Positions 16,505 to 25,429 of a stretch of 64,000 nt of DNA are shown here, in pieces. The notes beneath the pieces were generated by a model, which ran no database searches, was not told the DNA's origin, and saw only the letters and a program-made list of their open reading frames with translations. The stretch is from V1-33 sp964523105 (GTDB lineage Bacteria; Verrucomicrobiota; Verrucomicrobiia; Verrucomicrobiales; V1-33), in NCBI GenBank assembly GCA_964523105.1, contig CAZFZN010000001.1, forward strand, positions 62,001 through 126,000. The letters are read 5' to 3'. Both the position numbers and the translations under genes were made by a program. The stretch's first letter is position 1. Each line of letters starts with the position of its first letter.

Positions 16505-17350
16505 ATGCCAGCTCCCAAGAAAGTAACTGAACGACTCTCCGCCGGCCTGCGGCGCTATCAGCCTATCCTCGCCTCAGCCAAATCCCGTGATGTGGGTGAG
16601 ACCGATACTGTCACTATTGTCAAAGACATGCTGGCTGACATCTTCGGTTACGACAAATACACGGAGCTTACCAGTGAGTTTGCTATCCGGGGCACCTTCT
16701 GCGATCTTGCAGTGAGGCTCGATGGGAAGCTTTGCGTGCTGATCGAAGTGAAAGCCGTGGGTATTGACCTCAAAGACATGCACGTGAAGCAGGCTGTGGA
16801 CTACGCCGCGAACCAGGGAGTGGATTGGGTAATCCTCACTAACGGCCTCAAGTGGTGCATCTACCATGTGTTCTTTACGCGCCCCATCGAACAGGAACTC
16901 GTGGTGGATATCGATATCACCACTCTCAATCCCCGCAGCGAGTCCGACACGGAAACACTCTGGCTCTGGTGCAAGGAGGGCTGGCAGAAATCCGCACTCG
17001 GCGATTTTCATACTCAGAAGCAGGCACTCAGCCGGTTCTGCCTGGGCGCTGTGATTCTCTCCGATCCCGTTCTGGATGTGGTTCGCCGGGAACTCCGGCG
17101 CATTTCACCGGACGTGCGAATCGACAATGAACAAATCCGCGCGGTCCTTTCCGCAGAAGTCTTGAAACGGGATGTCATGGAAGGCGAAAAGGCTGATGAA
17201 GCACGCCGCAAGATTTCCCGCGCGGCTGCCAAGGCGCAGCGTGCCAAAGCCACACGGTCCGAAACTCCTGCCACTGGTACGACAGTCTCCGGCCCGGATG
17301 AAACCCCCGCCCCGGCTACGGATTGCTCAGAGGGAACCACAGCCGAATGA
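16505..17350 (+). CDS. PD-(D/E)XK nuclease-like protein (type I restriction R N-terminal domain type)
   Basis: 281 residues. The N-terminal 170 residues resemble the HsdR_N-type domain: a helical start, then ELTSEFAIRGTFCDLAVRL, an IEVKAVG motif, and AVDYAANQGVDWVILTNGLKW. The Asp (FCDLA) and E-x-K (IEVK) are the PD-(D/E)XK catalytic residues and appear intact. The C-terminal part is helical and ends in a charged Ala/Lys tail. No helicase, methylase or specificity subunit is nearby, so it is a stand-alone nuclease-like protein rather than a full type I system. It is followed after 16 nt by a small membrane protein gene. Confidence 0.78.
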   Translation: MPAPKKVTERLSAGLRRYQPILASAKSRDVGETDTVTIVKDMLADIFGYDKYTELTSEFAIRGTFCDLAVRLDGKLCVLIEVKAVGIDLKDMHVKQAVDYAANQGVDWVILTNGLKWCIYHVFFTRPIEQELVVDIDITTLNPRSESDTETLWLWCKEGWQKSALGDFHTQKQALSRFCLGAVILSDPVLDVVRRELRRISPDVRIDNEQIRAVLSAEVLKRDVMEGEKADEARRKISRAAAKAQRAKATRSETPATGTTVSGPDETPAPATDCSEGTTAE

Positions 17351-17366
17351 GTTACTAAGACTCGCT

Positions 17367-17744
17367 ATGATCGATGTCGTCGTTTCTGCCATCGCCGGGG
17401 TGATTTCTGGCGGAATAGCTTCCCTGCTGGCCCCCTGGGCGACGTGGGGTGTTGAACAAAAGAGGAGCAGGCAGGATCGCCGAATGGCACTGATCGCAGA
17501 GGCAAGGAAGATGCTGAATGAACCTCCATCGAATGCAGAATTCCGCATTTCGGAACTCTATTCCCGGCTTCGTCCGCACCTTTCTCCCCGTTCGGTACAA
17601 GCCATCGAAGGCAAGTCTGACCGTTTCGGAAATGAAATCATCAACGTCGTGATCGGCGAGTCGAGGGGCGCGGGGGTGAATCCTTATGCGCATCTGGTTC
17701 TCGATGAACTCGCTGAACTGGAGCGGAAGTGGGGTTTGATGTGA
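17367..17744 (+). CDS. Small protein with N-terminal membrane segment, function unknown
   Basis: 125 residues from ATG 17367. The first 30 residues are hydrophobic (VVSAIAGVISGGIASLLAPW), probably a single membrane span. The rest is charged and helical (EQKRSRQDRRMALIAEARKML, VLDELAELERKWGLM). It lies 16 nt after the PD-(D/E)XK gene on the same strand and is probably cotranscribed with it. I recognise no family. Confidence 0.65.
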   Translation: MIDVVVSAIAGVISGGIASLLAPWATWGVEQKRSRQDRRMALIAEARKMLNEPPSNAEFRISELYSRLRPHLSPRSVQAIEGKSDRFGNEIINVVIGESRGAGVNPYAHLVLDELAELERKWGLM

Positions 17745-17834
17745 AAGTGGCCTGCATGTGACCGTGGCGCGCCCGCACCGGGACGCGGGAGGTTTTTGCT
17801 CGACAGGCGGACCGGCCCGGGGCAGGAAACGGGC

Positions 17835-18779
17835 ATGAAGTTTCTCCCCGCTCTGTGCTGCAGCGCCGCGATGGTGCAGGCGTCTGATCCGGTGCCGATG
17901 CCGGATTTTTCCGCGCCGGATGTGAATTCGACGAGCGACCGGCGGAAGGTGACGGCGCTGGAGGTTTCGCCGCGGGACTATCTGCACCAGGTGAGTGCGT
18001 GGTATGTTTCGCACGAGGGGTGAAGTTACTGCCGGGACCAGTTTGGGGTTCTGACCACTATCTACAATGAGCTGAAGGGGACGACGGTGCTGCCGGTGGA
18101 GATTCTGGGGGTGAATGAGATCGGCGGGGGGACGAATGCGCTGATGTTTGCCGGCAAGCCGCTGTCGTGGGTGCGGGATACGCCGGAGCTGGGAATCAAG
18201 GACGCATGGGGGGCAACCTACCGGGATGTGGTGATCCTGCTGCCGCAAAACGAGCCGCTGGAGGACAGCCGTGATCCGGAGGTGCTGGTGTTCAATTTGA
18301 CGCTCTACGATCTGCGGATCGAGGCCAACAAGACGGCGCTGAAGAATATGCTGATCACCGCGGCGACGCCGGTGGATACGGACAATGACAAGCTGCCGGA
18401 CTACTGGGAGCGGATGAACTACGGCGATCTCTCGCACAACCGCGCGAGCATCCACGCCGGCAATATCACGACGCTGATGCACTATGCGCACTGCGGGCCG
18501 GTGCCGGGGCGGGCGCGGCCGGAGGGGTTGCCGCGGATCGTGGGGTTTCCGGACGGGAGTGTGTCGGTGTATTACACCCGGCGGCGCGGGACGGCGTTTG
18601 GGCTGACGTGTTTGCCGGAATTCTCCGCCACGCTGGGCTCGTGGTCCGCTTCCGCTGCGGGCTGGGAGGAGTGGAGCGTGCGCACGTTATACGACGGCAG
18701 TGCGGGGGAAGTGGTGGAGTGGAAGATTCTCCAGCCGGGCGAGGCACGGTTCGTGCGGGTGCGGAGCGCGCTGCCCTGA
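17835..18779 (+). CDS. Probable exported selenoprotein, thioredoxin-like, Sec at TGA 18021-18023
   Basis: A single frame of 314 codons from ATG 17835 is interrupted only by TGA at 18021-18023 (residue 63). Reading it as selenocysteine gives HEG-U-SYC-RDQFGVL, a U-x-x-C redox motif. It is placed after a strand-like VSAWYV and before a helix, as in thioredoxin folds. The start has a signal peptide (MKFLPALCCSAAMVQA) and a nearby purine-rich site. Residues around 85-170 continue a plausible redoxin fold (VLPVEILGV, YRDVVILLP). Residues from about 180 carry DTDNDKLPDYWE and a C-terminal module common in secreted verrucomicrobial proteins. A SECIS-like hairpin follows the TGA. The alternative is a nonsense-mutated pseudogene. 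No sel genes are in the window. Confidence 0.72.
18021..18055 (+). promoter_or_regulatory. UGA codon plus SECIS-like hairpin
   Basis: Sixteen nt after the UGA a seven-nucleotide loop (AGTTTGG, 18040-18046) begins, closed by GCCGGGACC (18031-18039) pairing with GGTTCTGAC (18047-18055). The stem has nine positions, one C-A mismatch and two G-U pairs. Bacterial SECIS elements typically have an apical loop 16-37 nt after the UGA and a G among the first loop bases, both satisfied here. Pairing was done by eye. Confidence 0.55.
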
Positions 18780-18854
18780 GTGCGCCCCCTGGATTGACAA
18801 GGCAGGGCCGGGCGCGATGGGTGCACCCCCTTCAACCCCCAATCCCTTACGTTC

Positions 18855-21800
18855 GTGAATCGCCTCCCGCTATTCGTCCTGTGCGCCCTCACCGCCGCCG
18901 CCGGCGCCGCCCCCATCGCCCTCACGGGCTCCATGCAATACACGCAGAGTTTTGACGTGCTGGACACGCAGGACAATGGCAGCACTTCCCTCAACCCGTG
19001 GGATGACGACGGTACGATCCCGGGCTGGTATTTATATAAGGCGGGAGCAACGGCGGCGGGACCGGTGGGCACGGGCTATATCTACCGCGTGAGCGACGGG
19101 ATCCCGGGCGTGGGCAATGCCAACGGACTGGTGAACACGGGGCATTTTTATTCCATCGGCGCGCTCGGCAGTAACGATCGCGCGCTGGGCGCGGTGCCCA
19201 TCACGGCGCAGGGAGAGCACTCGGTGATCGCGGTGTTTCAGAACGCGGGCCTGGTGCCCATCCGGCTGCAGACGATCGCCTACAACGTGGAAATCCGCCG
19301 GACGAATCAGAACGCCAACGTGGTGGAGACGCTGGCGGTGTGGTGGAAGACGGGACCGGACCCGGCGGCTTTCCTGGTGAATACGACGGCCACGGCCACG
19401 GCCACCGACTGGCCGGCATCCGTCTCCACGGGCCCCAGCGGTCAGTACGTGACCGGATGGAATCGCGCTGCGGAGGCGGACTTCACCACGAGCAGCCCGG
19501 ACGCGAATCTGCAGGTGGATGTCCTGACACCTGTGAACGCGCCCGTGCTTTCGGAGATCAAGGTGAATCCGGGCGAGTACCTCGCGGTGCGCTGGGGCAA
19601 TATCAACGACAGCGGCGCGGACGCGCTCATGGGCATCGACGATGTGGACCTGACATTCGTGTCCGACGACGGCGGCATCTCCGGCGCGGTGAGCAATGTG
19701 GTGCGCCACGACGCCGGCACGCCGCGCGATCCGGCCGACGACACCGTGAGCTTCGACCTGACAGTGAGCGGCGCCGGCGCCGTCGGCCCGGGCTGGAGCA
19801 TCACGTCGCCCGCCGCCCTCGCCGGAACCGGCGGCCCGTTCGGCGTGCCGGTCAGCATCCCCGCGCAGCCCATCGCGTCCTTCGCCGGAACTTCCCACGT
19901 GCTCAGTTTGGTGGTGGCCGATCAGTCGAACCCCGCCATCACCGCACCGGTGCAGGTGGTGGCTCCGTGGTGCCAGATCACACCCGCCGCCGCCGCGGGA
20001 TTCAGTTATGACGACAAAGGCACGGCCAGCCTTGCGGACGATGAGGTCACTTACAGCCTGTTGGCGGACGGGGTGTTCACGGGGGACGGATTTGATATCA
20101 CCGTGGCCGGTCTCCCCATCGCCGCCGGCTTCTACGGCGTGCCCTACAGCTACACCGCTCCCGCTCCCGGGACCTACACGTCCTTCACCTTTGTGGACCG
20201 GGCCGATCCCGCCTGCACGGCGACCCTGGAGGTTTTCCCGCCGGCCATCCTCGGCACGAATGCGACCACGCTCTCGCCGCGTCCGCTGTTCTCGCTGGCG
20301 GCGGGGCAGAACGGAGCCACTCAGTGGAATGTCCTGACAACCGGCACGGTGCAGCAGACGGCTGTCACTCTCCAGATCGACCACGTGCTGTTTTCGGAAA
20401 CGGTGGATCTCAGCGCGGTGAGCGAGGATGTGGAGTTCACGGCGACGCTCGCCGCAGTGACCGGCACTTCCTCCGGCTTCGAGGCCGCCGACTCTTTCGC
20501 GCTGGACCTCATCATCGACGGAGACACTGCCAATCCGGTGAGCGCGCTGGGCCTCGCCAACGATACCGACGGCGACGGACGGCTGCGCGGAGCCCTGGAA
20601 CTGCAGACCACCGTCAACACCACCCGCACGTTCGACTTCAGTTATGTGATTCCCGCCACGGCCAGCAGCGTGCAGATTCGCATCACCGGGAACAGCAACT
20701 CAGCCGCGGAAACTTTCAATCTCACGGCGCTGAGCCTCGCCATTCCCCAGCCGGGCATCAGCCTCACCCCCGCCTCCAACATCATCCGGAACTTCAACAA
20801 TCCCGGATCCGCCGACGACACCGTGAGCTTCGATGTCACCATCACCGGAGTGAACGGCGGCACCGGCTGGATCACCAGCGATGCCACGCCGGCCAGCGGC
20901 GCGTTCGGCTTCGTCACCCTGACCGTTCCCGCCGGCGGCACTTCCGCCACGGTCCGAATCACGGACAACACTTTCCCCGGGGCCTTTGCGGACCTCACCG
21001 TTCCCCTGCCCGGCCCTTACATCATCGGCAGCTTCGATCCCGGCACCGGCCCGCTCCCCGTCTTCACCGATGAAGCCACGCCGCCGGACGCCGGCTGGGT
21101 CATCGATGCCGCCGCCGGCACCCTGAACATGACCAACGGCAACGCGGCCTTTCCGCTCGACAGCATCGTGACCTCCGAAGTCATCGACCTGACGACCGCC
21201 GCAGGCCCCCTGACATTCTCCGCCAACCTGCACGTGCAGGACCGCACCAGCGGCTTCGAGGACCCCGACACTTTCCTCGCTGTGCTCGTGCTGAACGGAG
21301 ACACCGCCAATCCCATCCGGCTCACCGACCCCTACGACACTGATCTGTCAGGCCGGATGAACGGCGCGGAACTGTGCCCGGTCCCGGCCGTCAATCCGAC
21401 GGTGCAGGATTTCGACTACCCGCTCTCCGCCGCGATTCCCGCCGGGACACTCTCGGCGCAGCTGATCGTCACCGGCTTCAACAATTCCGCGAACGAAACC
21501 ATGATCGTGAGCGGCATCCGCTTCGCTGTCGCCGCCGCCGACACGGACGGCGACGGCATGAGCGACGAATACGAGGACGACAACGGACTGGATAAAACCA
21601 GCCCCGCCGACCGTGATCTCGATGCCGACGGCGACGGGCAGTCGAACTACCTCGAATCCGTCGCCGGCACCGCCGCCAATAACGCCGCCTCTCTGCTGCA
21701 CATCACCGGCGGAACCTTCGACGCCGCCTCCGGCGCCGCCGTCACCGAATGGTCGAGCGTCCCCGGCAAACGCTACCGGCTGCAGTTCTCCGACACCCTC

Positions 21801-21923
21801 ACGGGATGGACGGACACCGGCAGTGTCATCACCGCCACCGGCCCGGTCACTTCCGCGTCCTACACCGTCCCCGGCGCTCCGCTCACGGGCAAGGGATTCG
21901 TGCGCGTCAAGGTCGTCCCCTAG
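18855..21923 (+). CDS. Large secreted beta-rich protein with thrombospondin type 3 repeats
   Basis: 1022 residues from a GTG start (18855) followed by a signal peptide (NRLPLFVLCALTAAAGAAP). A choice-of-anchor-type N-terminal domain of about 250 residues (with GWYLYKAG, GSNDRALGAVP) is followed by several Ig-like beta repeats sharing the opening DDTVSFD and by two LDLIIDGDTANPVSAL/AVLVLNGDTANPIRL units. Near residue 900 are calcium-type repeats (DTDGDGMSDEYEDDNGLDKTS, DLDADGDGQSNYLE). The last 90 residues are the YRLQFSDTLTGW module also seen in the LRR protein. A perfect TTGACA lies at 18794-18799, so this gene may have its own promoter. Likely surface-exposed; ligand unknown. Confidence 0.8.
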   Translation: MNRLPLFVLCALTAAAGAAPIALTGSMQYTQSFDVLDTQDNGSTSLNPWDDDGTIPGWYLYKAGATAAGPVGTGYIYRVSDGIPGVGNANGLVNTGHFYSIGALGSNDRALGAVPITAQGEHSVIAVFQNAGLVPIRLQTIAYNVEIRRTNQNANVVETLAVWWKTGPDPAAFLVNTTATATATDWPASVSTGPSGQYVTGWNRAAEADFTTSSPDANLQVDVLTPVNAPVLSEIKVNPGEYLAVRWGNINDSGADALMGIDDVDLTFVSDDGGISGAVSNVVRHDAGTPRDPADDTVSFDLTVSGAGAVGPGWSITSPAALAGTGGPFGVPVSIPAQPIASFAGTSHVLSLVVADQSNPAITAPVQVVAPWCQITPAAAAGFSYDDKGTASLADDEVTYSLLADGVFTGDGFDITVAGLPIAAGFYGVPYSYTAPAPGTYTSFTFVDRADPACTATLEVFPPAILGTNATTLSPRPLFSLAAGQNGATQWNVLTTGTVQQTAVTLQIDHVLFSETVDLSAVSEDVEFTATLAAVTGTSSGFEAADSFALDLIIDGDTANPVSALGLANDTDGDGRLRGALELQTTVNTTRTFDFSYVIPATASSVQIRITGNSNSAAETFNLTALSLAIPQPGISLTPASNIIRNFNNPGSADDTVSFDVTITGVNGGTGWITSDATPASGAFGFVTLTVPAGGTSATVRITDNTFPGAFADLTVPLPGPYIIGSFDPGTGPLPVFTDEATPPDAGWVIDAAAGTLNMTNGNAAFPLDSIVTSEVIDLTTAAGPLTFSANLHVQDRTSGFEDPDTFLAVLVLNGDTANPIRLTDPYDTDLSGRMNGAELCPVPAVNPTVQDFDYPLSAAIPAGTLSAQLIVTGFNNSANETMIVSGIRFAVAAADTDGDGMSDEYEDDNGLDKTSPADRDLDADGDGQSNYLESVAGTAANNAASLLHITGGTFDAASGAAVTEWSSVPGKRYRLQFSDTLTGWTDTGSVITATGPVTSASYTVPGAPLTGKGFVRVKVVP

Positions 21924-21945
21924 CATTCGCCCTCCTCCGCATGCC

Positions 21946-22725
21946 ATGCCGGTCAACTGGCTGCGTCTCCTGCCCGACGAGGACTATCGTTTTCAGATGG
22001 GCCTCAAGCCAGGCAACGCGGGCCAGTTCTTCGCCCCGACGGACGATTCCGCCGGGCTCCTCGCGATGCGCGCGGCGCTGCTGGAGTCGGCGCCGGAGAG
22101 GTATCTGCTCGACCGCCCCGCATCGTCCGCGTTGCAGGCGCTCTCGCTGTGGTGCGGCGAGCAATTGGACGATGCCATGACCGCGGGCCGCCGCTGCGAA
22201 GCGGACTGGGTGCTGCTCACGCCGGACGCCGCCGGGGATTTTCACGTCACGGCCGGCGCCGTATGCTTTCCGTCCTCATGGTCGCTGCCGCAAAAGGCCG
22301 GGCTGCGCCTCACTGAAGTTCACGCTCCGGTGCCCGGGCTGAATGACTCGCTCGCCCGCAGCATCGACACTTTCCTGACCAAACTCGCTCCCGGCGCGGC
22401 ATGGGAGCGGGAGAACTGGGGCCTCAGCGCGGACGGCGCACTTGATCATCATCCGGATCATGCCCTGCCGGCTCTGGCGGGTGCGGCGAGCCTGACAGAT
22501 ACATGGCTGCGGCTGGAGCGTCAGATTCTCCTCCGGCTTTCCGGCGGCGACATTCTCTTTGGAATCCGCGTCACGACGCATCGCCTCGATGCATTGACGC
22601 GGGAGCCTGCCATCGCTGCTCGACTCGCGCGCGCCCTGGAAACGATGCCGGAAGCGGTGGCCGTATATAAAGGCGTCGCCACAGCGCGATCCGGCCTGGC
22701 CGCGAAACTCCGGGCTCTGCGGTGA
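21946..22725 (+). CDS. Heme-dependent oxidative N-demethylase-like protein (DUF3445)
   Basis: 259 residues from ATG 21946. The start PVNWLRLLPDEDYRFQMGLKPG, the central DFHVTAGAVCFPSSWSLPQKAG with the following LTEVHAPVPG, the ENWGLSADG segment and LRLERQILLRLSG are recognisable features of the DUF3445 family. Characterised members bind heme and oxidatively remove a methyl group from small amines. The His and Cys residues expected to matter are present, but no substrate can be named. There is no signal peptide, so it is cytoplasmic. It begins 22 nt after the large secreted protein and precedes a tRNA gene. Confidence 0.82.
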   Translation: MPVNWLRLLPDEDYRFQMGLKPGNAGQFFAPTDDSAGLLAMRAALLESAPERYLLDRPASSALQALSLWCGEQLDDAMTAGRRCEADWVLLTPDAAGDFHVTAGAVCFPSSWSLPQKAGLRLTEVHAPVPGLNDSLARSIDTFLTKLAPGAAWERENWGLSADGALDHHPDHALPALAGAASLTDTWLRLERQILLRLSGGDILFGIRVTTHRLDALTREPAIAARLARALETMPEAVAVYKGVATARSGLAAKLRALR

Positions 22726-22786
22726 ATCCAAAATTCCATTTGCATTCATGTCCGCGGCGCGAATGAAGTTCCACATCCCACCCGAT

Positions 22787-22861
<75 letters not shown>

Positions 22862-23080
22862 GTTTTGCAGCCGGTTTCACGGTCATCTCCGGCAAGGCGC
22901 ATGAGGACTGGCGGTGGTGAGTCGTTCAACTTACGGCGGCGGGAGTTGCGGGCCGGCTGGAATTGAAGACGGATTCGCGCCGGATCACAAAATGCAGAAA
23001 GGTTCCGGCGGAACGGGCGAATAGCGATGACCAGGGGCCGATCCAGTGGATGGCCCGTCATTCCAAACCCGCTCCGCCGT

Positions 23081-25360
23081 ATGAAATGGATCCTCGCACT
23101 ATCCGCCGTGCCGGTGCTTTGCGCCGCGCTCCCGCTGTTCCTCAATTCCTCTCCCCGCCATGATTCGCCGGCTGCGCAGCCTGCAGGTCCAACGCCGCTG
23201 ATGCAGGCCGCGGTGCAGGACCCTGACAAACTTCGCGCACTGCTGGAATTGCAGGAGGATGTCCGCGCCCGCACCGCACTGGGGAACGACGCGCTCCTGC
23301 TCGCCGCCCGCAAACCAGGGAATGCCGCCGCCGTGAAACTGCTGCTGGAACACGGTGCCGATGCCAACTCGCGCAACGCGTTCGGCGCGACGCCGCTGAT
23401 GTGTGCGGTGGCCGCCGAAGACGCAGACAGCGCCGCGCTGCTGCTCGCCGCGGGCGCGGAAGTGAACGCTGCGCCGAATCCTGACGTTCCCGGCATTCTC
23501 TTTGGCGGCGGACGCACGCCGCTGATGTGGGCAGCATGGCGGAAGCACCCGGAACTCATTCGCACACTGCTCCGGCACGGCGCGAACGTCCGGGCGCAAA
23601 CCGGCCTCGGTTCAGCCCTCACTCAGGCGGCATGGACCGGAGACGCCGCCACCGCCCGGCTGCTGCTCGATGCCGGCGCGGACGTCAATCAGCGGGACTT
23701 GAAGTGGAATTTCACCGCGCTCCACTGGGCTGCCGCGAGCGAATCCACTTCCACGGCCCTGGTGTCGCTGCTGCTGGAGCGCGGGGCGGAGGTGAATGCA
23801 GAAGGCGGCCAGCCGGTGGATAACTATCTCGGTGTGCCGCAGACGCCGCTCATGCTGGCACTGCAGCGCGGCGAGACTCCCATCGTGGCCGCTTTGCGCA
23901 AGGCCGGGGCCAAACTGCCGGCTGACACTGCAACAGACAAGTCCCCGCGACCGGTCCATGACCGCGGGAGTTCCCGCGCCGCCGTGGAGGCGGCCCTCGC
24001 TCCGCTGCTGCACTCGGCTGTCGAATCTCCGAAACGATTCCTCGCGCACTCCAGCAAACAGAACTGCGCCTCCTGCCACCAGCAGCACGTGCCCATGCTG
24101 GCGTTCCATGCCGCGCAGGACCACGGGTTCACGCTCGATCCCGGCGCGGCGCAATCCGTGCAAAGTCAGATCGAAAACTTTCACACCAATGACTTCGGAG
24201 CCGAGGCGGTATTTTATCCGGAGCCGGCGATCGAATTCGGCTATGCGCTCATGGGCCTGCATCAGCAGGGTAAACCCCGTTCCGCCCTGAGTGACGGACT
24301 GGTGCATCACCTGCTCGTCATTCAAGGCCGCGACGGCCGCTGGCATTACAATTTCCAGCGCCCGCCCATGGAGTCGAGCGATGTCACGGCCACCGCGCTC
24401 GCCATCCGCGGCCTGACACTTTATCCCATCCCCGGGCGCGAGCAGGAAATCGCACGCAGCATTGACCGCGGTCGTGCGTGGCTGGAGCATTGCCGCGCGG
24501 AAACGAACGAGGAGAAATCCTACCGCCTGCTGGGTCTGGCATGGGCCAAAGCATCCGGTGCGGCGCGGCAGCAGGCTGTGGCCGCGCTGCAGCGGGACCA
24601 GCGCGCGGACGGAGGCTGGAGCCAGCTGGAGCATCTCTCATCCGATGCCTATGCCACAGGCCTGACACTTTACGCGCTGATGACTTCCGGCGCGGTGCCG
24701 GCCGGCGACGCGGTGGTCACGCGCGGCGCACAGTTTCTGCGCCGCACCCAGGGCACTGACGGGACATGGCATGTGCGCCGCCGCGCCGTGCCCTTCCAGC
24801 CGCCCATGCAAAGTGAGTTCGCGCACGGCAGTGATTCCTGGATTTCCAGCGCCGGCACCAGCTGGGCCGTGCTGGCCCTGACCATGGCCACGGATTCCGG
24901 CACGGCTCCGGTCAAAGTCACTCCGCCGGCTTCTCCATCCGCGCCCGCCTCCGGTGTCAATGTGCCGCCGGCTTCCGCGCCGAAGTCCACCGGCGTTGAC
25001 TTTGAAAAAGACATCGAGCCGGTACTCAAACGGTCCTGCGCGGGCTGTCACAGCGGCGCAAAACCGCGCGGAGACTACGTTGTGACCAGCCGCGAGTCCC
25101 TGCTGAAACCCGGCAACCGCGGCGAAGCGGTGGTGGATTTCGATCATCCCGGCGCGAGCATCTTCCTGCGCGCCATTCGCGGGGAGATCGAGGACATGGA
25201 AATGCCGCCGCTCGCACAACGCGCCAAATATCCGGCCCTAACCAGCGAAGAGCTGGCGAAATTCGACGCGTGGATCGCGCAGGGCGCCCCATGGCCGGAG
25301 TCCGGCATCGCTGTCAATGCCGGCGAATCGAGGCACCGCCAAAGAACCTCAGGCGAGTGA
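23081..25360 (+). CDS. Ankyrin-repeat / terpenoid-cyclase-like / cytochrome c fusion protein
   Basis: 759 residues from ATG 23081, giving a signal anchor (MKWILALSAVPVLCAALPLFL). Residues about 35-290 are ankyrin repeats (GNDALLLAARKPGNAAAVKLLLEHGADANSR type). A first c-type heme motif CASCHQQH (C329, C332, H333) is followed by about 250 residues with prenyltransferase/squalene-cyclase-like alpha-alpha repeats (QGRDGRWHYNF, DQRADGGWSQL, LRRTQGTDGTWHV). A second motif CAGCHSG (C653, C656, H657) lies in a PSCyt1-type domain. The protein should be periplasmic and bind two hemes. It is followed by a PSD1 gene at 25430, which suggests a shared redox process. The substrate is unknown. Confidence 0.85.
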   Translation: MKWILALSAVPVLCAALPLFLNSSPRHDSPAAQPAGPTPLMQAAVQDPDKLRALLELQEDVRARTALGNDALLLAARKPGNAAAVKLLLEHGADANSRNAFGATPLMCAVAAEDADSAALLLAAGAEVNAAPNPDVPGILFGGGRTPLMWAAWRKHPELIRTLLRHGANVRAQTGLGSALTQAAWTGDAATARLLLDAGADVNQRDLKWNFTALHWAAASESTSTALVSLLLERGAEVNAEGGQPVDNYLGVPQTPLMLALQRGETPIVAALRKAGAKLPADTATDKSPRPVHDRGSSRAAVEAALAPLLHSAVESPKRFLAHSSKQNCASCHQQHVPMLAFHAAQDHGFTLDPGAAQSVQSQIENFHTNDFGAEAVFYPEPAIEFGYALMGLHQQGKPRSALSDGLVHHLLVIQGRDGRWHYNFQRPPMESSDVTATALAIRGLTLYPIPGREQEIARSIDRGRAWLEHCRAETNEEKSYRLLGLAWAKASGAARQQAVAALQRDQRADGGWSQLEHLSSDAYATGLTLYALMTSGAVPAGDAVVTRGAQFLRRTQGTDGTWHVRRRAVPFQPPMQSEFAHGSDSWISSAGTSWAVLALTMATDSGTAPVKVTPPASPSAPASGVNVPPASAPKSTGVDFEKDIEPVLKRSCAGCHSGAKPRGDYVVTSRESLLKPGNRGEAVVDFDHPGASIFLRAIRGEIEDMEMPPLAQRAKYPALTSEELAKFDAWIAQGAPWPESGIAVNAGESRHRQRTSGE

Positions 25361-25429
25361 CCCGGGCCGCCCCGCACGGGAAGGGATGGTTCGCCTTGCC
25401 GGGGCCAGGGCCGGGTGTTTCTGTAGCGC

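Noticed and set aside
17796..18023. A short separate gene ending at the TGA, with a second gene from 18087
   Set aside because: Both halves are in the same frame, neither half alone is a complete domain, and the join gives a redox motif. The selenoprotein reading explains both.
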